48,579 nt of DNA from Polyangiaceae bacterium. Lineage in GTDB: Bacteria; Myxococcota_A; Polyangia; Polyangiales; Polyangiaceae. The position numbers and the translations under genes were made by a program. The stretch lies in the NCBI GenBank assembly GCA_025937835.1, contig JAICQO010000046.1:1-48579 (forward strand), given 5' to 3'. Positions 19,133-25,632 of this stretch are shown piece by piece. The notes below the pieces were generated by a model. The model saw only the letters and a program-made list of their open reading frames with translations. It ran no database searches and was not told the origin of the DNA. Position 1 is the first letter of the stretch, and the number at the start of each line of letters is the position of its first letter.

Positions 19133-20487
19133 CCGACCGAGCCGGGCAGGCGCGCATCTTCCCAGCCGATCCAGGACGAGCCGGACGGATCGTGCTCGCG
19201 CTTCCAGATCGGAACGCGCTGCTTCACGCGATCGATGAGCTCACGGCAGGCCCGGAACGCTTGCTCGCGATGCGCGGCGCTGGCAGCGCAGATCACGGCC
19301 ACGTCGCCGATCGATAGCGCGCCCACGCGGTGAAAGACGCACAGCCGTGTCCCGGGGATCTCGTCCTCGAGCTCGATCGCGATCCGCTCCATCTCTTTCA
19401 CGGCCATGCTCGCGTACGCCTGATACTCGAGCAGCTGCACGGGGCGGCCCAAGTTGTGGTCGCGCACCGTGCCGATGAACACCGCGATGCCACCGGCGTC
19501 CGCGCGCGAAACGCGCCGCACGGCCTCGTCCACCGATAGCGGGGCTTCGCTGATCGAAAAGCGCTCGACCGGCCCGGCGACGGGCGCTGTCTTGCGAAAA
19601 TCACCGCTCTTGCCTCCGGATTTTTCGAGCAGCTGCGTCGAGCCGATCACCATCGAGCGATCGAAGGCCTTCAGCATGTCGTAGACGGTGAGCGCGGCGG
19701 CGGTGGCCGAGGTCAGCGCCTCCATCTCGACGCCGGTTCGATCGAACGCCTCGACCGAGCTCTGGATCCGAACCGAGCGCTGCGCGGGCTCGAGCTCGAG
19801 CGCGACCTCGACCCGAGTGAGCGCGATCGGATGACAGAGCGGGATCAGATCCGAGGTGCGCTTTGCTGCCATGATGCCGGCGAGCCGCGCGGTGCCGAGC
19901 ACGTCGCCCTTCGGCGCGTCGGCGCGAAGCAGGCGTTCGAAAGCCTCGCTGTTCATGCTCACGCGGGCCGTCGCCACGGCTCGCCGCGCGCTGGCCGGCT
20001 TCTCCGAAACCGAGACCATTCGCGCGCCGCCGCGGGAGTCGAGGTGCGTCGAGTACGCGCTCACGCCGACGATCTCCTGATAGGCCTCGTTCAGACGCTC
20101 GCTGGCTCCCTTGCGCGCCACCTTGACCAGGGCGTAGCGATCGAGCGCAGAGAGTGCACTCCAGACCGCAGGCGTCAGCGGCCGCTCGCCACCCAGGGCG
20201 GAGAGCAGCGACTCGGGCGCCGCGCCCGACGGCGGATCCAACTCCGGCGAAATCGCCTGCGCCATCGGGCGCGCGCCTGCAAGGACCTCGGCCACCACGC
20301 GCGTGTCGACCTGCGGCACTCTGCCCAGCTCGACGAGCGTCTCCCGCAGCTGCCGCGACAGGCTCTTCCAGCCGTCCAGTGATGGGCGAAGTCCGGCGAG
20401 GTCGGCCGCGCGACGTGCCGAGAGCGGCATCAGCTCGAGCTCTCGACCGATCCGTTCGAAGGCGTAGACGCTCACCCGGCCGAGCAT
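19129..20487 (-). CDS. moaCE: NarE-like / MoaC / MoaE three-domain fusion
   Basis: Three parts are visible in 452 residues. Residues 1-142 resemble the nitrate-reductase-associated protein family: FERIGRELELMPLSARRAADL, then LRPSLDGWKSL, then LTPAVWSALSALDRYALVKV. Residues 146-303 are MoaC, cyclic pyranopterin monophosphate synthase, with KRTSDLIPLCHPIALT (209-224) and GVEMEALTSATAAALTVYDM. Residues 309-450 are MoaE, the large subunit of molybdopterin synthase, with FIGTVRDHNLGRPV, FHRVGALSIGD, AHREQAF and the active-site lysine in VPIWKREH. ATG 20487 is likely (GTG 20475 possible). It is divergent from moaA by 30 bp. MoaD, the sulfur-carrying small subunit, is not in the window. Confidence 0.88.
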   Translation of the reverse strand: MLGRVSVYAFERIGRELELMPLSARRAADLAGLRPSLDGWKSLSRQLRETLVELGRVPQVDTRVVAEVLAGARPMAQAISPELDPPSGAAPESLLSALGGERPLTPAVWSALSALDRYALVKVARKGASERLNEAYQEIVGVSAYSTHLDSRGGARMVSVSEKPASARRAVATARVSMNSEAFERLLRADAPKGDVLGTARLAGIMAAKRTSDLIPLCHPIALTRVEVALELEPAQRSVRIQSSVEAFDRTGVEMEALTSATAAALTVYDMLKAFDRSMVIGSTQLLEKSGGKSGDFRKTAPVAGPVERFSISEAPLSVDEAVRRVSRADAGGIAVFIGTVRDHNLGRPVQLLEYQAYASMAVKEMERIAIELEDEIPGTRLCVFHRVGALSIGDVAVICAASAAHREQAFRACRELIDRVKQRVPIWKREHDPSGSSWIGWEDARLPGSVG

Positions 20488-20517
20488 AACGCATCCGCGC
20501 GTGCTAGTTCTGGGCTC

Positions 20518-21540
20518 GTGACTGAGGCTCTGGAGCAGAGCTTGCTCGATCGGCTGGGGCGGCCCGTCCGCGACCTGCGCGTGAGCGTCACCGACCGCTG
20601 CAACTTTCGCTGCCGCTACTGCATGCCGCGCGAGCACTTCGGCGCGGGTCACGAATTTTTGCCGCGCACGCAGCTCCTGAGCTTCGAGGAGCTCGCGCGC
20701 GTCGCCGGCGTGGTGGCGGCGCTCGGCGTGGTCAAGGTCCGGCTCACCGGCGGAGAGCCGCTGCTCCGGGCCAATCTCGAGCGGCTCGTCTCCCAGCTCG
20801 CGCAAATCCCGCGGCTCGAGGTGGCGCTGACCACCAACGGCTCACTGCTGAAACGCTCGGCGCAGGCCCTGGCCGACGCGGGGCTGTCCCGGCTCACCGT
20901 CAGCTTGGACGCGCTGGATCCCGAGATCTTCCGGCGCATGACGGACGCGGACTACACCCCCGGCGACGTGCTCGAGGGCATCGCCGCCGCGGAACGCGCA
21001 GGTCTGTCTCGGATCAAGATCAACACGGTAGTGCGGCGCGGCGTGAACGACAGCGAGGTCTTGCCGCTCGCGCGCCACTTCCACGGCTCGGGCCACGTCC
21101 TGCGCTTCATCGAGTACATGGATGTCGGCGGCACCAACGACTGGTCGCGGCGCGACGTCGTCACGGCCGACGAGATCGTCGCGCGCATCGACAGCGAGCT
21201 GCCGCTCGAGCGGCTCGAGCCGAGCGCCTTCGGTGAAGTCGCCGAACGCCATCGCTACCGCAGCGGCGGCGGGGAGATCGGCGTGATCGCCAGCATCACC
21301 AAGCCCTTCTGCGGCAACTGCACGCGCCTGCGCCTGTCCTCGGAAGGCCGGCTCTACACCTGCCTGTTCGCGACCCGCGGGGAAGACCTGCGCGAACGGC
21401 TGCGCAGCGGAGCAACCGACGCCGAGCTCGCCGAGTTCGTCGCGAACCTGTGGCGGCAGCGGGAAGACCGCTACTCCGAGCTGCGCGTGCCCGAGCGCCG
21501 GCGGCTTCCGCGCATCGAGATGAGCTACATCGGCGGCTAG
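20518..21540 (+). CDS. moaA: GTP 3',8-cyclase
   Basis: This radical-SAM enzyme starts molybdopterin synthesis from GTP. It has an N-terminal [4Fe-4S] motif CNFRCRYC (Cys28, Cys32, Cys35) and a C-terminal cluster at Cys265, Cys268 and Cys282 (FCGNCTRLRL and YTCLF), and ends in the conserved Gly-Gly (YIGG). Length is 340 residues from a GTG start. It is divergent from moaCE, so the two first steps of the pathway share a 30-bp promoter region. Its TAG lies in the palindrome CTAG (21537-21540) shared with the convergent small gene. Confidence 0.96.
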   Translation: MTEALEQSLLDRLGRPVRDLRVSVTDRCNFRCRYCMPREHFGAGHEFLPRTQLLSFEELARVAGVVAALGVVKVRLTGGEPLLRANLERLVSQLAQIPRLEVALTTNGSLLKRSAQALADAGLSRLTVSLDALDPEIFRRMTDADYTPGDVLEGIAAAERAGLSRIKINTVVRRGVNDSEVLPLARHFHGSGHVLRFIEYMDVGGTNDWSRRDVVTADEIVARIDSELPLERLEPSAFGEVAERHRYRSGGGEIGVIASITKPFCGNCTRLRLSSEGRLYTCLFATRGEDLRERLRSGATDAELAEFVANLWRQREDRYSELRVPERRRLPRIEMSYIGG

Positions 21541-21839
21541 CGCTCGCTCGCGTCGGCGCTACGGCCCTTCGCCGACAAGCCGACGTTCAGCGCGGCGCGG
21601 TAGTCGCGCGTGGAGAACCCGGGACAGCGCGCGAGCAGCTGCTCGAGCAGCAACATCCGCGCCTCCGGACCGAAGCCTTCGTCCACCGCGTCACTCAGCT
21701 TGCCGAGCAGGTAGTCACTGACGAGCTCCGAGGCGACGTTGCGCAGCTCCGACTTGGTGACGCTCGAACGTTGAGCCGGAAACGAAGTGAAAACTGTGGT
21801 GGGGGTCACGACGCGCCGATATCGCAACAGCCGTGCCAA
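21537..21839 (-). CDS. Small conserved-looking hypothetical protein
   Basis: This ORF of about 100 codons has a probable start at TTG 21839 or GTG 21809. The core SELRNVASELVSDYLLGKLS followed by GPEARMLLLEQLLARCPGFS is helical, and its composition is that of a real protein rather than of a shadow frame. No family recognised. Its stop codon shares CTAG with moaA. It could be a regulatory or structural partner; nothing in the sequence decides this. Confidence 0.55.
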   Translation of the reverse strand: MARLLRYRRVVTPTTVFTSFPAQRSSVTKSELRNVASELVSDYLLGKLSDAVDEGFGPEARMLLLEQLLARCPGFSTRDYRAALNVGLSAKGRSADASER

Positions 21840-22325
21840 CCACGCGCCCTCGAATTTCGGCTCAGAACGCCAACATTTCGGACCGTGTCCGACACTTCCG
21901 TCGTTTTTGTAGGAGAAATCCGACGAGGATGTCGCCCGCGCGATTTTGCCTTCCCGAGTCTGAGAACAAAGTCAAGGCGCGCTGCGGCAAAGCACCCGCG
22001 GCGCGGAACACCGCGAAGCGCGCACGCCCGTACCAGACGCCACTCGCCGCCGGCCTTCGCGACGAGACGCGACGTGCCCCGAACCGAGACTCGCAATCAC
22101 GTGATTCGAGATTTTTCGCAACACATCGAAGCTCCATTGGCGACGCCGCCGCGATTGCGCGTGTCACTTCCGAGCGCTCCGCAAAATTGCTGCGCGCGTG
22201 TCAAAGGCTCGCACCTTCACCGCTCTGCGCGAGCGCCGACGAACCACGAACGATACGACTCTCAACGACCAGAAAGCAAAACCCTCGTGGCAGATCGAAC
22301 CGCGCGACTCTGAAAATCATCTAAT
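21840..22325. other. 486-bp region without a convincing gene
   Basis: The region separates the small gene at 21537 from the Cys-repeat lipoprotein. It is less GC-rich than its surroundings, and the AT-rich stretch just before 22326 suits a promoter. A palindrome TCGGAC-CGT-GTCCGA lies at 21878-21892 and may be an operator. Open frames here are Arg/Ser-rich and look spurious. Confidence 0.5.
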
Positions 22326-23531
22326 ATGCGCCATGCGCTGACACACTCAGCGCGCCCGAGCTCCGTGAAAAACGCGTTCATCGGATACGTACCGAAGCCG
22401 TCTCGGTCTGCGCTGCGCTGGTTCTGTAGCCTGCTCGCCGCGGGCGCGTTGGGCTCCGCGTGCGGCAACGAGACGGTAGACGATCTGTTCACCGCCAGCG
22501 ATGCGTCGCGCGGCGGCGGCGCGCCGATCGTGCGACCCGAGCCGGCCGGAACCGGCGGCGGGCCGTTCGTATTGCCGAACCTGCCGAGCACGGGGGGAAG
22601 CAGCGTCGCGCTCGGCGACGGCGGCGAACCGTCTCGCTCCGGGAGCTTGGGCGGCCAGACTGGCGTCGGATCGAGCGCAACCAGCGGCGGCGCCGAGCCG
22701 GCAAGCGCTGGCTCGACCTCGAGCGGCGGCTCGGCCACGGGGGGCGTCGCGACGGCGAGCGGCGGCACAGCCGGGGGCGGCGTCGGCGGCAGTGTCGGCG
22801 GTAACGACGATCCGAACGGCAGCCCGAGCAGCGGCGGTGCGCCCGACGCGAGCGAAGGCGGCAGCGACGGCGTGAGCGAGGGCGGCTCGGGCGGCGAAGG
22901 CGGCGCGTCCCCCTGCCCGACCGGCAAATGCGAGTTCGACTGCAGCGTCGACGGAGCGTGCACCGAAAAGGTCACCTGCCCCGACGGCCACGATTGTTCG
23001 GTGAAGTGCGGGCCGGGTGGGTGCGGCGGCGGCGTGCGCTGCCCCAAGGCAGGCAAGTGCACGGTCGATTGCAGCGAGCCCGGTTCCTGCGTCGGCGACA
23101 TCCGCTGCGAGGGCAGCGACTGCCGCGTGCTTTGCCGCGGCGCGGGCTCGTGCCTCGGCGTCGTCAACGGGAACGCCGACACCATGACGGTCGAGTGCTC
23201 CGGTGCCGAGTCGTGTCAGAGCAACGTGACCTGCGGCGGCAAGGTCTGCACCCTGACCTGCTCCGGCGAGGAGTCTTGCGCTGCGGGAGTTTCCGCCAAC
23301 GCTGCGCGAGACACCGTGAATTGCACGGGAGACGGTTCGTGTCAGGGCAAGGTGGAGTGCAGCGCCACCAATTGCACCGTCCATTGCAAGGGACGCGAGG
23401 CGTGTCAGTCGCAAGTCACTTGCAGCGCGACCAGCTGCGATGTCGAATGCGGCGCCTGCGCCTGTTTCGCCGACGTCTACTGCAACGCGAGCCGCTCGAG
23501 CTGCCCGCGCGGCAACCGCACCTGTCGCTGA
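22326..23531 (+). CDS. Lipoprotein with Gly/Ser linker and Cys-repeat domain
   Basis: The 401-residue product has a signal ending in lipobox GSAC (ALRWFCSLLAAGALGSACGN). A Gly/Ser/Ala-rich linker follows to about residue 195. The C-terminal 200 residues contain a cysteine repeat in which blocks such as CTVDCSEPGSCVGDIRC, CRVLCRGAGSCLG, CTLTCSGEESCAAGV and CTVHCKGREACQSQVTC recur about every 20-25 residues. The pattern is roughly C-x3-C-x5-7-C. It resembles the Cys-rich protein at 24981 and is probably a disulphide-stapled beta-solenoid-like surface domain. GTG 22365 is an alternative start. It overlaps the hydrolase gene by 85 bp. Confidence 0.82.
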   Translation: MRHALTHSARPSSVKNAFIGYVPKPSRSALRWFCSLLAAGALGSACGNETVDDLFTASDASRGGGAPIVRPEPAGTGGGPFVLPNLPSTGGSSVALGDGGEPSRSGSLGGQTGVGSSATSGGAEPASAGSTSSGGSATGGVATASGGTAGGGVGGSVGGNDDPNGSPSSGGAPDASEGGSDGVSEGGSGGEGGASPCPTGKCEFDCSVDGACTEKVTCPDGHDCSVKCGPGGCGGGVRCPKAGKCTVDCSEPGSCVGDIRCEGSDCRVLCRGAGSCLGVVNGNADTMTVECSGAESCQSNVTCGGKVCTLTCSGEESCAAGVSANAARDTVNCTGDGSCQGKVECSATNCTVHCKGREACQSQVTCSATSCDVECGACACFADVYCNASRSSCPRGNRTCR

Positions 23532-24361
23532 CCGGCTGCTGGCTGTTTGCGCTGGCCGTTGCGGTCGGCGCTTGTCAGCCACCACGCGAGCCTGCGCCGG
23601 CGTCGATGTCCGCGTGGCAGCCGCCGAGCTCAGTAACGCCCGAGCACGCTCGAACGACCTCGCCACCGGAACTCGCCGGCGCGACGCAAGGGGTGCCGGC
23701 AGAGCAGGCGGACCCCGACGGGTTCGAGCTCGTCGCGCTGCCGGTGCCCGGCTTTCTGGACGCGGTGGTTGCGCTGCCACGCGCGCCAGCGCCGCGACCT
23801 CTGATGGTGGCGACCCACGGCGCTGGCGGAGGCCCCGAGTGGCCGTGCCAGACCTGGGCCGAGCGCGTGCGCGCCAAGCGGATCGTCCTGTGCCTGCGCG
23901 GCAAGGCGCTCTCGCGCGACAACAGCGGCTTTTACTACCCCGATCACCATGCGCTCGGAGCCGAGCTGCTGGCTGCGCTCGACGCGCTGCGAGCAGCGCA
24001 CGCCGCGCGGCTCCGCGACGGCCCCGCGCTTTACGTTGCGTACTCCCAGGGCGCAAGCATGGGGGCGCTCTTCCTCGCCGACCACGGCAAGACGTTCCCT
24101 TCGCTGATCCTGACCGAAGGCGGGCAGCGCGAGTGGTCCGCGAGCTCGGCGCGACGCTTCCAGGCGAGCGGCGGACGGCGCGTGCTCTTCGTGTGCGGCG
24201 GTAAGGGCTGCCGCGATGCCGCGACCGTCAGCGCGCGGCTGCTCGAAAAAGCCGGGGTCGCGGCCAAGGTCGAGTACGTTCCGCACGGCGGCCATACCGA
24301 CGCCGGCGCTGTGGGCAAGCGGCTGGACGAGACCTACGAATGGGCCGTGTCCGAGCTCTGA
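23447..24361 (+). CDS. Alpha/beta hydrolase, probable lipoprotein
   Basis: The fold is read from ATHGAGGGPEWPCQTWAE (oxyanion loop), VAYSQGASMGALFL (nucleophile elbow, serine in YSQGA), and the late HGGHTDAG with the catalytic histidine. It is therefore an esterase, lipase or peptidase of unknown substrate. The hydrophobic stretch GCWLFALAVAVGAC suggests a lipoprotein signal. The only ATG ahead of it is 23447, inside the upstream Cys-repeat gene, giving a 25-residue basic lead; a CTG start nearer 23525 is possible. The two genes overlap and probably form an operon. Confidence 0.75.
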   Translation: MRRLRLFRRRLLQREPLELPARQPHLSLTGCWLFALAVAVGACQPPREPAPASMSAWQPPSSVTPEHARTTSPPELAGATQGVPAEQADPDGFELVALPVPGFLDAVVALPRAPAPRPLMVATHGAGGGPEWPCQTWAERVRAKRIVLCLRGKALSRDNSGFYYPDHHALGAELLAALDALRAAHAARLRDGPALYVAYSQGASMGALFLADHGKTFPSLILTEGGQREWSASSARRFQASGGRRVLFVCGGKGCRDAATVSARLLEKAGVAAKVEYVPHGGHTDAGAVGKRLDETYEWAVSEL

Positions 24362-24385
24362 AGCGACGAGGGTCGCGTTTCGAGC

Positions 24386-24994
24386 TCAGAACAGGAACGA
24401 GACTCCGAGCGAGAAGGTCGGGTAACCGATACGCAGCGTGAGCGCCACGCTGTCCGAGAAATGCAGCCGCCCTCCCGCGTACAAGACGAACGGCGAGACG
24501 CCGAGGTCGCCGTGCGCGTGGCGGAGCAAGAGCCCCGGCTCACCGAACACGGACCAGCGCGGGGACAGCCAGAAGTTCCACTGCATCACGACCGGCAGCA
24601 GATAGTAGACGGAGTTGCCCGAGCCGCTGACTTCCGTACAAATGCGCGTCCCGTTCAACCCGGGCTCGAATTCCTCGCACTGGCCGCGCGCGTCGCCATC
24701 GTACTCGAGCACGTCCAGCCCGACGCCGAGCGCCACCGAATCGTTCAGTTTGTGAATGAACCCGTCGCGCACGAGCTCGAACGAGGCGCGGAGCCCGAGC
24801 CCGTACCCACCGTCCGCTCCGGGACCGGGCCCCGGCGGATCGAAGGGCCCGAGCACTACGTGCGGCTCGAGCTCGACGGAGTACGGAAACCTGTCGCCCG
24901 GGTTCTTGATCGTGCTCTGCGCGTGCGCGGTGCCGCTCAGAGCGGATAGCGTGACGAGCCCGGCCAGGAGCCCTGCGAGCTTAGCAAGTGCCAC
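24386..24994 (-). CDS. Predicted outer-membrane beta-barrel protein
   Basis: A signal peptide (LAKLAGLLAGLVTLSALSGT, cleavage near AHA-Q) is followed by alternating-residue strands: YSVELEPHVVLGPF, YGLGLRASFELVRDG, NSVYYLLPVVMQWNFWL and a terminal aromatic strand LRIGYPTFSLGVSFLF ending in Phe, as in barrel C-termini. GTG 24994 is preferred because GGAGGGG lies seven bases upstream; TTG 25000 is possible. The gene overlaps the end of the Cys-rich gene by 14 bp, so the pair is coupled. Function unknown. Confidence 0.72.
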   Translation of the reverse strand: MALAKLAGLLAGLVTLSALSGTAHAQSTIKNPGDRFPYSVELEPHVVLGPFDPPGPGPGADGGYGLGLRASFELVRDGFIHKLNDSVALGVGLDVLEYDGDARGQCEEFEPGLNGTRICTEVSGSGNSVYYLLPVVMQWNFWLSPRWSVFGEPGLLLRHAHGDLGVSPFVLYAGGRLHFSDSVALTLRIGYPTFSLGVSFLF

Positions 24995-25502
24995 AGGCAA
25001 ACCCCTCCACGCAAGACACTCGCTGCTCGCCGCCGGCGCAACGAACGTCGCAGCGGCCGGTACCAATGCACGTGACACGGCACGGGCCGTTGCACTCGAC
25101 CTCGCAGCTCGAGACGTTGTCGCACCTCACTTCGCTGCCGGGCCCGACCTCCACCCCGCAACGATCGGCGTCGCTGCAGCGGTAGCGGCAGGACTCGTCG
25201 CAGCGGGCGGCGCAGGAGTTGACGCTAGAGCACTGCATGTCGCAGCGGTCGCCGCAGGCCGCGGAGCACTCATTCATGGAGTGGCAGCGGAAACTGCAGC
25301 CGTCCTCACACACGCCGCCGCAGCGTTGCATGTTGTGACAGTACTGGTCGCACCCGCCGTCTTCGCAGCCGAGGTAGCACTCGTTACCGCTGGCGCACTC
25401 GCAGATATCGCCGTCTTTGCAGCCTTCCTCGCACTGCAGAGTGGTGAAGAGCAAGGCTGCGCCTACGGCGACGCGTCGTAAGAAAATAGGCACGAACTTC
25501 AA
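24981..25502 (-). CDS. Cys-repeat lipoprotein
   Basis: The 173-residue protein has a short signal with lipobox TLQC, then a mature domain with cysteine about every fifth residue. It is built of repeats such as CSFRCHSMNECSAACGDRC, CRYRCSDADRCGVEV and CRVTCIGTGRCDVRC. The repeat (C-x3-C-x5-C, period about 16-20) matches in style the C-terminal domain of the 22326 protein 1.4 kb away. Start is TTG 25502 or GTG 25493. It overlaps the barrel gene downstream. Probably exported and disulphide-rich; role unknown. Confidence 0.72.
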   Translation of the reverse strand: MKFVPIFLRRVAVGAALLFTTLQCEEGCKDGDICECASGNECYLGCEDGGCDQYCHNMQRCGGVCEDGCSFRCHSMNECSAACGDRCDMQCSSVNSCAARCDESCRYRCSDADRCGVEVGPGSEVRCDNVSSCEVECNGPCRVTCIGTGRCDVRCAGGEQRVSCVEGFACGTC

Positions 25503-25632
25503 GCCCCCGCAGCGTTAGGGAAACGGCTCGCGATGTCAACCGCTGGGGGTAGCCCGCCCCGGCGGCCCGATTTTGGGGAAGCGGCTCGCCGAGAGTCGCG
25601 TATGGTTCGGGATTGTAGCTTTGGAGGGTTCG

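Noticed and set aside
21833-22324. 163-codon plus-strand frame before the Cys-repeat gene
   Set aside because: Arg/Ser/Ala-rich, no hydrophobic core, no ribosome-binding site of note; overlapping frames on both strands look equally random.
22600-22900. CRISPR-like or satellite repeat in the Gly-rich coding regions
   Set aside because: The short GGC-rich repetition encodes in-frame Gly/Ser linkers in lipoproteins and lacks regular repeat-spacer structure.
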